Shown: positions 33,093-43,600 of the stretch, piece by piece
How positions within the stretch are numbered: the first letter of the stretch is position 1
Layout: every line of letters begins with the position of its first letter
Assembly (NCBI GenBank): GCA_017654935.2
Contig: CM065694.1
Coordinates: forward strand, 9,147,852 to 9,211,851
Direction of reading: 5' to 3'
DNA: 64,000 bases
Origin: Phymorhynchus buccinoides
Taxonomy: Eukaryota > Mollusca > Gastropoda > Neogastropoda > Raphitomidae
Translations under genes and position numbers: made by a program
Notes under the pieces: generated by a model
What the model saw: the letters and a program-made list of their open reading frames with translations, nothing else
Database searches by the model: none
What the model was told of the DNA's origin: nothing

Positions 33093-33329
33093 CCCTTTCA
33101 CCGTCAACGTCGCATTTTTGCACCACAATGATTTAACACCAATGTCACTAAAAGGCATCGAATCAGGGTCTGTTATCCAAAGACCATATTCTCTTAATTT
33201 TGGTAGGTAAGGATAGACCTTTCTTTAAATATGTCACAGACGAATTCCCAACAGTACAGACAGATTTTCCCCATACCCAGGTAAGTTTAATGGAAATGTT
33301 TCGCTGAAAAATGGCTGGCGGCAAAAGGG
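33093..33329 (+). mobile_element. piggyBac-like MITE, family A
   Basis: TTAA on both sides. CCCTTTCACCGTCA / TGGCGGCAAAAGGG ends, 237 bp. Confidence 0.87.
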
Positions 33330-33446
33330 TTAAATTGTATTGACACGGTGTGCAAATGCATCCTATTTGGTTCATTTAAGGTACCGTCTTAAACGGTCTC
33401 CCATCGGCGCAATTGTAATGTTGTGCAGGATCTTTTAACATTGCAT

Positions 33447-33867
33447 CATGTGACCTAGCACCACGAAAGGGACATTAAGTGTCGAAATGACCATTCTGAG
33501 ATAATGGTACAGCTAGAACCTTCAGACAATTCTCTTTGAAATGATATAAGAACCATTCTTGTAACTGTTTTTCCGTTTTAGAGTTATGAACATTTATATT
33601 TGGTAGGGTGACTGTCGGTCATTTTGAGGAATGACAGTCTAAAGTTTAGCCTAGCTGAAGAAAATGTATCAACATACTCATTTGTTTGGAGTATTTAGAG
33701 ACCATAACCAGGATTGTCCTTTATAAATATGAAAGATGAGATGTCAGAGAGCACGAAAATACCCATAACTCAAAATTGATTTTAAAAAATAAGATTTTTG
33801 ACTTTTCAAGCCTGTTGTGGGAAACTAGCCCAGCGACTTAATGTCCCTTTCGTGGTGCTGGGTCACA
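33447..33867. mobile_element. DNA element with 30-base inverted ends
   Basis: GTGACCTAGCACCACGAAAG + GGACATTAAGT at the left pairs with ACTTAATGTCCCTTTCGTGG + TGCTGGGTCAC at the right. No coding capacity. No family assigned. Confidence 0.8.
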
Positions 33868-33928
33868 TAAGAGTTCGGACTTTGGGCTATACCATTACAA
33901 CATCAGAAAGTGTATAAATGTCATTTAA

Positions 33929-34405
33929 CCCTTTCACCGCCGCCCAATGTCGCATTTATGCACCACAATGGCTTAACACCCATGTCATGAAAAGCATCAA
34001 ATCAGGGCCTGTTATCCGAAGACCCTATTTTCTTAAGTTTGCGAGGTAAAGATAGGCCTAAAGTTAGACGTGTCACAGAGGAATTCCCAATATTGCCAAA
34101 ATAAATTCTCTTCACAGTTAAGTTTAACCCCTTCACCGCCAGCCATTCTTCAGCCAAAAAATACCATTGAATTTACCTGGATAGAGAAACAAAACCCTGC
34201 AATATTGTGAATTCCTCTGTGACATGTGTAACATTAGGCCTATCCTTACCTCCCTATATCACAAAATAGGGTCTTCAGATAACAGACCCTGATTTGATGC
34301 TTTTTAGTGACATGGGTGTTAAACCACTGTGGTGCAAAAATGCGACGTTGGCGGTGAAAGGGTTAATGGTATTTTTTTGCTAAAAAATGGCTGGCGGCGA
34401 AAGGG
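33929..34405 (+). mobile_element. piggyBac-like MITE, family A, carrying a nested copy
   Basis: Outer copy with TTAA at 33925-33928 and a mutated CTAA at the right. It is split at its own internal TTAA by the reversed copy at 34128-34362. Confidence 0.9.
34128..34362 (-). mobile_element. piggyBac-like MITE nested in another copy
   Basis: CCCCTTCACCGCCAGCC / TTGGCGGTGAAAGGG ends with TTAA at 34124-34127 and 34363-34366 duplicated from the host copy sequence AAGTTTAATGG. Confidence 0.92.
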
Positions 34406-34409
34406 CTAA

Positions 34410-35100
34410 AGCACTCCAAAAACGGTGTCTGAAATTTTTCAAGTAGAATAAGTGGTCCTTAACTTTAAAAAGAAAAGAAAAAAGTATTTACCCGAAAACA
34501 TATGAAGTGTTAACTCTTGTGCTAATATTGTAAGATATTGGTTGAAACCTCTAAGTATGAACGCTTCTCGACTTCGTACGTACAATCGACGTATTAAATC
34601 AGATGGGAAAAGAATGGAAAATGTTGGTGTGCTTCCAAACAGGTGATTTGTATCTGGTTTTAGGTTTTAAGCCATGTCCCTATATGGTACGTTGTATCAA
34701 GGGGATGGTGATTTAAAAAAAAAGTTCGAAAACAGACCTCACAGGCCCTTACATTATATTTTCATGACGTCATAAACTCACGTAGGACATGACATCACGT
34801 TGATAGTGGGCAAGCAAATGCGTTAAAGAATTACGTTTTCTTTGCTATCTCCATTATACCAAAGACACTGAAAAGAAAAGACTAGCATCCGGTCCCTTTT
34901 CCCTATTTATGAGTAGTGAGGACAGACACACGTGGTTATGTCCCAAAAACAGGACACATTTACACGTCGATAGGCCAGTTGAATTCTCCGTTCAAATTCC
35001 AGTCTGAGTTTTTGGATAGCCGCCACTGTGAATGGTGTACTGTCCCCACTAACGATAACTCTATCAGCCCGGCTCGCTGTAACTCTTAAGTAGTCCATCT
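34410..35100. other. No gene recognised
   Basis: Low-copy sequence. A 63-codon frame on the minus strand (35098-34907) has no recognisable motif and I do not call it. Confidence 0.4.
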
Positions 35101-35119
35101 TACCCTTTTAGAATCTTTG

Positions 35120-35167
35120 GAATAATAGTGTTTTACGCCCTCTTTGGCCTTTCGGCCATGTGGGGTA
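35120..35167 (-). mobile_element. Solo family B tail insertion with 12-base duplication
   Basis: TTAGAATCTTTG at 35108-35119 and 35168-35179 encloses, on the minus strand, CCCCACATGGCCGAAAGGCC then AAAGAGGGCGTAAAACA. This is only the last 40 or so bases of family B, an extreme 5' truncation. Confidence 0.88.
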
Positions 35168-35261
35168 TTAGAATCTTTGATTATACCTGTAGGGGGAAGA
35201 CGGGGTAAAAAAGCGCATGGGCGGGTAAGAAGCCCACCCCAATTATCTCATGAAATAAAGA

Positions 35262-35342
35262 AAATTTCAGTCAAATTTGCCCATGAGACGAATGCTAAAC
35301 ATTAACGCTCGTCTCATGGGCAAAATGAGACTGAAATTTGTT
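35262..35342. repeat. Short fold-back
   Basis: AAATTTCAGTCAAATTTGCC + CATGAGACGA pairs with TCGTCTCATGGGCAAAATGA + GACTGAAATTT. Confidence 0.8.
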
Positions 35343-35349
35343 TTATAGA

Positions 35350-36420
35350 TTACAAATGACAGGACCATTGCCATAGTTTAATGAACAACCCTCGCATAGA
35401 CCCCACCCCCACCCCCTCCACCCCCACCACTCCCACACACACTTTTCTCTCTCCCTCTTTTCTTCTCCCCCCCCCCCCCCCCCTACCTATTTATTTGTCG
35501 GTCCTCTGTCCCACAGCCGCTGACATCTATTTTTAGATGTGCATGCTTGGCTGTTCACAAGAGTTATCTACCGTGACTTGATCACACGGAAGTAAATTTC
35601 TAGTCCTAGGTATAATGGCCTCTTCTTCTTCTTCTCTTTGGGGCCCACGATCATTAAATTGATCATTATGGCACCCCCGGGAGAAAATAAGGGGGGTCGG
35701 TTCCATCTGATAAAGGGCTTAAACTGTTGTGTGAGTTTTAGTGACCCAGCCAGCTCGCGCTGGTATCCATGGACTAACTTTAGGCCATCATGCTTCTTTT
35801 TCTTCCTCAAGAGACAAGACTGCAGTTTCAAGCTTTGTTGGTTGCGTGCCACAGTCTATTAGTATTAGTAAGTTTTACTGATGTCACATGTAGTGACTGG
35901 CGCTGACAGTGACTTGAGTTGTATTATATGTGGGGTTTGTCATTCTGATTCTGATTCATCCGGTCATTGTCAATTAAGAAGCCTAGAAGGTGTTTCTGAA
36001 CTGCATCTGTGCAAAATCTCCATTGACCGTTGAAGTTTGAACCGAATATGTCCCGTTTAATCTTTGCTATGTCTGATAGCAAAATTAAAGTCTCCCTTTT
36101 CTCAATTACTGTATTTTGTCTTTTGTTGGGACATTCTAGTTTGGGGGAGGGGGGGGGGGGCTACAGTTACAGAACGGGATTTTCCGAAAATTTGTTTTTG
36201 TTCTGACTCAAAATTTATCTCCTTTAGATTCTTTCTAAAATTATTATGTCTTCCCCTCCTTCCTTTTCTTTATGATGTCGTGCCCCTCTCTCTGTCTCTG
36301 ATTATGTCTGTCTGTCTCTGTATCTCTGTCTGTCTGTAGTCTCTGTCTCTGTCAGTCAGTCTATCTGCCTGCCGTGTCTGCCTCCCCCACTCTTTCTCTC
36401 TCCCTCTATGCAGTTACTGT
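35350..36420. other. No gene recognised
   Basis: Poly-C at 35467-35483, (TTC)n at 35621, poly-G at about 36146. Open frames here lack protein character. Confidence 0.45.
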
Positions 36421-36431
36421 CACACATACAC

Positions 36432-36435
<4 letters not shown>

Positions 36436-36508
<73 letters not shown>
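36436..36508. repeat. (CT)n microsatellite
   Basis: About 72 bases of CT repeat. Confidence 0.97.
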
Positions 36509-36515
<7 letters not shown>

Positions 36516-36649
36516 TCTTGTTTCTCTCTCTATTTTGTCAGTCTGTCTATATTATGTTCGTCACCCCCTGCACTCTCTACTTCCTTTGCCGTCTTCGTTT
36601 TCTGTTTCCTCGTCACCATTATCTTCTCGGTGTACGTCTGATTTTGCAT

Positions 36650-37260
36650 GTACGCTCGTGTGTGCATGTGTGTACACTGACTGTGTGTGCTTTATAATGT
36701 ATGTGTGTGTGCGTGCATGCGCGCGTGTGTGTGTGTGCGTGTGCGTGCGTGCGTTAGTGTATAGATGGGTAAGATCTAAGGCACATGCGCATTTGTAACT
36801 GCGTGATTGTGCGTGCGTGTGTAGCTGTGTCAGTGTGTGTGTGTGTGTGTGTGCGTGTGTGTACATGTGTTTCTGTGATGTGTGTACACATGTTTCTGTG
36901 ATGTGTGTGTGTGTACACACGTGCGCATGCTGTGATGTGTGTGTGTGTGTGCATGCATGCGTGCACGTGTGTGTGTGAACGTGTGCTTTTGTAATATATG
37001 CGTGTGTGTGCGTGCGCGCGCGCACGTGCATGTATGTGTATATGTTTGTGTGTGCGTGTGTAATGTGCCTGTGTGCGTAAGTGTGTGTATGAGGAGGGCT
37101 CTGGTTGTGTTTTTCAGTGTGTACACTAGGCTACACATGTGTGTGGCGATGTTAGTATCCTCGTGCGTTATGTGTTGTGTGTGTGTGTCAAGTCAAGTCA
37201 AGTCAAGAATACTTTATTATCTGTCATGGAGAACTTTGTGTGTGTGTGTGTGCGCGCGCG
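36650..37260. repeat. Long (GT)n/(GC)-rich region
   Basis: Discontinuous alternating purine-pyrimidine sequence. Cys/Val or Thr/His frames are artefacts. Confidence 0.93.
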
Positions 37261-37261
37261 C

Positions 37262-37525
37262 GCGACCGACTCTCTCTGCTTTCAAAGCTAACCTCAAAAC
37301 CCACCTGTTCCCCCGTCATTAAAGCTCCTCTCTCTTTATCTTCTCTCTCTTGCCATTAGGTCTGTTTCTGCTATATTCCATTTATGTTATCTGTGTGTGT
37401 TCGCGTTGTATTGCGTTTGTGTTTGAATGCGCTTTGAATGCTAACGTGTGTGTGCGCTTTGATTTGATTTCTATCAAGATTCAGCGCCGTATAAATACTA
37501 TATGTTGTTGTTGTTGTTGTGTGCG
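37262..37525 (+). mobile_element. 5'-truncated LINE 3' end (type 1)
   Basis: It reads [19 protein letters not shown], then the same 3' UTR as 4190-4535, ending TTCAGCGCCGTATAAATACT and a (GTT)n tail. Confidence 0.8.
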
Positions 37526-37532
37526 TGTGATT

Positions 37533-37534
<2 letters not shown>

Positions 37535-37591
<57 letters not shown>

Positions 37592-37965
37592 TTGACAGAC
37601 AGAGCGAGAGAGATAGAGAGTACACGAGAGACTGAAGACTGAAAAACTTACACAAGATTTGATATTTTAGGCCTAGCCTATTCTTCTAACCTGTCCTTGG
37701 GACGAAAACAAGACTCAAACAAAACAATTAGGCAACACAATTATATGGGCATACATAATGCTATGATGCAAAGCATCACAGTTAGCACAGTTTGGGCAAA
37801 ACGAAATATCCAAGCAGCTTACAACTAGGCAGGCAAGCAAACAGAACAATCAAGTTTTAAAAAAGCAGAGAGAGAGAGAGAGAGTAATTACAAAAGATAA
37901 GCGTGAGACAGACGGGCAACTGACAGACGCTAGACAGAAGTACGTACGCACAGTCATACGCGTAC

Positions 37966-38026
<61 letters not shown>

Positions 38027-38328
38027 AACTGGTTTAATGATTAGGCCATTGGCCCATATCACTGAAGGTGAAATACGAAACAAGGATATTATAACTGACA
38101 TAAATAAAAGAACATTTAAACATACAATGAAGGAAACGAGAGAAGAAAACAAAAATTAAGACATCAACGATAAATGGCTCAGAGACAAGTCGAGAGGGGG
38201 GGGGGGGGGAGAGAGAGAGAGAGAGGGATTCAAACAATTTTAATGACTAGGCCTTCTGCCCGTGTCATAGGGAGGTTGGGGGAGGGGGTTATAATGACAT
38301 AACATTTGCATCAAAAACTAGAAAATAA

Positions 38329-38359
<31 letters not shown>

Positions 38360-38370
38360 TTAAATTAAAT
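37535..38370. repeat. GA microsatellites next to three retroposon-like 3' ends
   Basis: (GA)n at 37536-37576, 37867-37884, 37967-38024, 38210-38226 and 38334-38359. The last three are each followed by TTTAATGA-like sequence and a short hairpin of the AGGCC...GGCCC or AAGGCC...GCCCC type. This fits reverse-oriented 3' ends with (TC)n tails. Confidence 0.6.
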
Positions 38371-38509
38371 GTTTTATTCACTAAAAGGCCAAAGCCCCAT
38401 ATGAACAAAGGACGCTAGCATTTTACACATAATAACAAGGGCATCGCCGGGCGGCAGATACGCGCATGGACAGTGCAAACCGTCCAGACTTATGTTTCGT
38501 AGAAAGTGA

Positions 38510-38720
38510 TTTTTGTTGTGATGAAAATGATGTTTTACGTCATCTCGGTCATAGACACATATGGGACATTTGTAAATACAAAGATGGTGGGAACAATACT
38601 GGCTGCAATGCCCGAAGGCAATGCAACACCAGTAAAGTCCCGAGCTTTTAACAATATAGATAGGTGTAGCGGTAACCACGCCTCAGTTAAACCTCATCGG
38701 CTATGGTACCGCCACATATA
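38510..38720 (-). mobile_element. Family B retroposon, reverse
   Basis: Minus strand: GCGGTACCATAGCCGATGAG to ACGTAAAACATCATTTTCAT, near full length. Confidence 0.85.
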
Positions 38721-38809
38721 TTATTGATTAGTTATCGTGATTTTTGTTATGCTAAATCTTCTTCTTTTTATAGGAAAAAAAATCTGGTTTTTTTAATGGG
38801 CTGTTGTGA

Positions 38810-39050
38810 GATCAACTAAAAACAAGCGCGGACTCGCAATCGTTTGTGGCGTGCGACAATTGAAAACGAAACATCATTTTAAAGAGCAGCCTCAATTTGA
38901 AGTGCAGCCTCGATTTGAAGTGCGACAATTTTGTAGCCTCGATTTGAAGTGCGACAATTTTGGACCGACCGACAGACCGACCGACAGACCGACAGACCGA
39001 CCGACAGACCGACAAAGTGAGTTATAGGTTTGTGGCTTGAGCCACAAACA
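38810..39050 (-). repeat. Dispersed repeat E, reverse, with (GACC/GACA)n
   Basis: CTCGATTTGAAGTGCGACAA, an expanded GACCGACAGACC array, then GTTTGTGGCTTGAGCCACAA, mirroring 10580-10690. Confidence 0.78.
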
Positions 39051-39334
39051 AAAACAAAACAAGCACGTTTGGTGCCAAATTAAAGGTAATTTTGTGCTCT
39101 TTATAATTCATGTACATTCATAAAAAGCGCTTTTTGTTGACTTTAGTCTTCATAGATTGTTTTTAAAAGAACATCAAAACCAGACTGGAAAGCTGTAATA
39201 GTCAGGTTGTTGTGGGTGAGTGACGCAATCAGAAAGACAATGGGGCTAGGCCACGGTCACGTGAAAGTATGACCAATCATCACGTGACCTACCTTGACTG
39301 ACACTTTGGACGTGGCCTAGCTGTCCTCTCTTTG

Positions 39335-39510
39335 TTTTCTGTTGTTGTTGTTGTCTTACCCTGGCTAAAAGACTCCGGGGATCATCCCAACAGCCAAAGC
39401 ACTTGAACACTATGGGACTAATTTTGCACCAGCTAGGGATGAGAACATTACGTGTGTGACCGTTTTTGATTGCCCCGCCTCGTGGGCAGCCACACTCCGA
39501 CTTCTTTGGT
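39335..39510 (-). repeat. SINE-like repeat S1, reverse
   Basis: (GTT)n tail at 39340-39354 then the S1 blocks in reverse, ending CACACTCCGACTTC. Confidence 0.75.
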
Positions 39511-39879
39511 TTCTATTAAACACAACATTGCTTAAAACACAAATATGACAAGGCCGATTAACTTCAGATTCGTACTCCCGCTCAAGCATTGCATACTCCC
39601 TACCAAGTATTGTTGAGATCCGCCCAGTAGTTTTTGTAAAAAAAACGAAGGAAGGACAGACAGACAGCCTCAAAGTAATACTGGTCAGGCGGAGTCTGGC
39701 CGGTAATCAATAACCACTGAATACAAAGTACATAATAAAATACATGCAACCTGTTTCTATAATAACAATCAAAATTTAATGATTCAGCAAATTTTGTTGG
39801 GCAAAACGAAATAACCAAGCGACTAACAACTAAACAACCAAACAAACAGAAATTCAAGTTTCAAAAAAAGCACAGAGAG

Positions 39880-39884
39880 AGAGA

Positions 39885-39921
<37 letters not shown>
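39880..39921. repeat. GA then poly-G tract
   Basis: A G-run of about 33 bases after a short GA repeat; the exact length is unreliable in sequencing. Confidence 0.9.
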
Positions 39922-39999
39922 GAGGTAAAGACAGAAACGGAGATAGACGATTGAATAATAGTTTATTACCATGTACTTCTTAATCTCATTTTTTCACAG

Positions 40000-40089
40000 A
40001 TGTGAGGCCATAGTGGAACAGAGCAGAAGGAAAATGAAGCTGCCGGGTTTGAATTCCAACACTGAGCAACATCATCACAGAGTGTGAAT
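40000..40089 (+). other. Probable 5' untranslated exon of the ankyrin-SOCS gene
   Basis: Pyrimidine tract TTTTTTCACAG ends at 39999 and GTAAGT donor starts at 40090. The segment has no useful start codon. The coding exon downstream begins after TTTTTTTGTCGCAG at 40625, so the two can be spliced across an intron of about 535 bases. Confidence 0.5.
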
Positions 40090-40271
40090 GTAAGTAAAAT
40101 CATAGCTTACTGTGGACATGTCTCAGACATGAGATTTGTCAGTTAATTTCCTGATTTCAGGACATTTTAAAGCCAGCAGAGCTGTTCTTGATGTAAGTGT
40201 AATTAATTCATTGCAAAATGGGGAGGGTGGTGGTTGTAGACTGGGAGTAGCTGATGAAGCAATCATGTCCC

Positions 40272-40535
40272 AGTTGGCACTCAAATCCACAATGCAATCC
40301 GGCATTTTCATCCCGTTCAGATGAAGCCCACACGTTTCCAAACAGCCACTGTCTTCATTAAAGTTAATTTTTTGGACCAGGATCAGGATTTTGTTTTAGA
40401 ACAGTTGGCGCTCAAATCCACAATGCAATCTGGCATTTTCATCCCGTTCAGATGAAGCCCACAAGTTTTCAAACAGCCACTTCATTCAAGTTATTTTTTT
40501 GGACCAGTATCTGGATTTTGTTTTAGAACAACCGG
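40272..40535 (+). repeat. Tandem duplication, about 131 bp, two units
   Basis: CAGTTGGCACTCAAATCCAC at 40272 and CAGTTGGCGCTCAAATCCAC at 40403, both continuing to TTTTGGACCAG and GATTTTGTTTTAGAACA. It lies in the presumed first intron. Confidence 0.93.
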
Positions 40536-40637
40536 GGTAGTGTTTGTGGGTCAGTCAATACAAAGTAACAAATGATGTTATAACTCAGGTTGTCATTTGT
40601 TGCTCAATATGTTTTTTTGTCGCAGTTCCCACCCACC

Positions 40638-43600
40638 ATGGCAACTCCCAATCAACACCCCCCGGGAATTGTTCACCGCCCAGAGTTGACGGAGGCAGTT
40701 GAAGGCGAGCACTGGAACAAAGTGCTGATGTTGCTTTGCGCTGAGGACTACAACCCTCAACACCATCACTGGGCCATCAACCAGATCGTCAAAGATGCAC
40801 CTGGAAGGTTTGTCGAGACACACATAGATGAGATCTGTGGTGTCTGTGCTGAGGACAAGCTGAGCAGTGTCTTGTCCCATCTCTTCAACAGACGTCTGTG
40901 GTGGTGTGTAGGTCAGGTGTTGCAACGTGCCATCAGTCACACACAACACAGGTGGGCTGTGGAACAAGCCAGCAAACTTGTTGATGAGGGGGCGTTTTTG
41001 GTCTGCATATTGCCTCATTGTTCTAAAGAGGACCTGGATTCTGTTCTGGCCCACCTGGTGGCAAGGGGTATGTGGAAGTGTGTAAATAAAGTGCTGGAGA
41101 GAGGCGTTAGCTCTACAGTTCACAGATGGGCGACAAAAGAAGCCTTGAAGCATGCTAGTGAAGGGAAGTTTATCGATTTGATACTGCCTCACTGTAGTCA
41201 AGAGGAACTTGAGCAGGTGTTGGCACACATGGTGTCACAGCACATTTGGGAACCTCGAGGCAATGTTACTGACAGTGATGTGAGCACAATACAACATATA
41301 TTATTGCAGCTAATGTCTTCCGATAAGTGGCCTGCTGTTGACAGCTTTTTACAGCGAGACTTCGGTAGTGCAGTACACGGGTGGGCTGTGGAACAGGCCA
41401 GCAGATTTGCTGGTGATGATGAATTCATGCGCTTCATATTTCATCACTGTTCTGATGATGAGCTGGAGTCTGTAGTAACCCACCTGGTGTCACGGGGACT
41501 AAGTGGGTCTTTAGCTACAGTTTTAGAGAGGGGTGTCAGTTCCACATGGCACAGATCTATTCTTGTAGAATCTGTTAAATATGCTGATGATTCAAGGTAT
41601 CACATGGATCTTTTACATCACTGTACTGAAGATGACGTCTTCGCTATCTTCCCCCACCTTGTGGCAGAGAAAAAGTGGGAATGTGCCCAACATGTACTCT
41701 GGGTTATTGTCCGTGACACACTGTACACATGGATGACATCAGAACATGACAGTAGATATAGAGCTCATGGCACACTGTCACTGTTCTGGAAATTAATACA
41801 CAACTGTTGCGTTGAGATGCCACAGGCATTTGGCCTGACCAAGTCAATCACACAACTATTGACATACAACTACACAGATTATGAGGATTATGACAGCGCA
41901 ACCATGTTTACTGAGCTCTGCAGTGAATTCTGTTCTGATGTTCCCATTTATCTTGCTCGTCGCATTTCTTGGGGAAGACTACTGTGTGAGGTACTGGTGA
42001 CAACACTGTTGCACATACTGTGTGATGTGATGTGTAGCAATGACAGAGAGTACACAGAGAATACAGACCACACGAAGCAGCGTGTGTCTGATGTTCACAC
42101 TCACATCATTGCCTGTGTTAAAGATAATACACACTGTGTGCAAGACGATACACTGACAGGAATTCAGAACAAAGAGAAATGGACATCAGTATTCACAGAG
42201 CTGGCTGACATTCACAGCAATGACCCACTGTTCCTGCTTCACTTCCTGCAAGGTTTAAACCTGTATCACACCAGCAGACGAGGAATGAATGATGATTCCA
42301 TTTTACTGGTGATATTGGCTGTGTTCCCCCTGTTCCCTCAACTCCAGAGTGTGGCTCTCAGAATAATGCTACGTGAAAAGAGATGGGACGTCCTCAGTCA
42401 GGCCTGTCTGTCGCATGTGTGGGAACATGATCGGCGGCGGCTGTTCAAGGCAGCTGTGATGCAGAGACAGTGGGATGTTGTGCGGCAGTGGTGTGACCAC
42501 ACAGTGCACGATGATCAGCGTCACTGGGCATTGACAGAGGCTTTTAAGGAGAAGCAGTGGGAGGTGTACTTGCTGCTGGCTGACCATGGGTTGACAGTGG
42601 ACGAGCAGATGTATGCACACTACAGGGTGGCCAAGTACGGCCACTGGGCCACTGTGCTCAACATGGTGGACAGGGGAGGGGACATCACTGAAGTCAGCAA
42701 TCTGTTGGAGAAGTGGGTCATGAGATATCTGAGAAAGAAGCCTGAAGGAGATGTGACTGTGTACGAGCAGCGATGCATGAAGCTGATCAGACTGAGGCTA
42801 CGTTTTGCCAGGAAGTCTGTCCTTAGTCCCAGGAAGGCTCTGGAGCGTTGTTTGTGGGGCAGTGTGATGTTCAACATTCTGCATAAACCAACAAAACGGT
42901 TCTTCTCTGAGGTCCTGGACAAAGTGCTAGAGGAACAACAATGGCACATCTTGATGCACCTGGTGAGACTGGGAATGACTTCAGCTAATCGGAACAGGTT
43001 GTTTCCTGACATGGTCAGACAGCAGCAGTGGGGTGTGTGTAGACAGCTCCTGGAGCATGGTGTGGATGACCAGCTGTGTCTGGAGGCTCTACCAGAGCTG
43101 ATGGAGAAGAACCAGTGGATGCTGGTGGCCAGGGTGATGGAGCACGACGTGGACGATGCTATGAGGCGTCAGGTGCTGGTCTGGGCCTTCCAGAGGAGAG
43201 CAGGAGCCCTGTTCTGGCACTGCCTCAACGTGATGGAGGACCAGCAACATCTGTCCACAGCAATCAAGGAACAGCTGTTCCACCAGGCCATCCGTCGTGA
43301 GATCTGGCAGGCGGTCAAACCCTTGGTGAAGGAGAAGGCCCTTGGACATTTGGTGAAGGAGGAGGACGGCCCTGACATCCAACGTCGTGACCTGGCTTTT
43401 CTGGAAGCCATTGAGCAGCACCTGTGGGATGTGGTGGATTACTGTCAACGTCTTGGTGCTGACATCAACATGAAAGACGAGAATGGAGAAACCCCGCTCA
43501 ACAGGGAGGCCAGGAAGAGAGAGTGGAAGGCGGTGGAGGAGATAGTGTTACGTGATGGTGATTCAAACCATCTGGACGAGGATGGGGTGAGTGTTCTCAA

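Noticed and set aside
34907..35098. 63-codon minus-strand frame
   Set aside because: Looks somewhat protein-like but has no recognisable motif, no splice or promoter context and no second copy.
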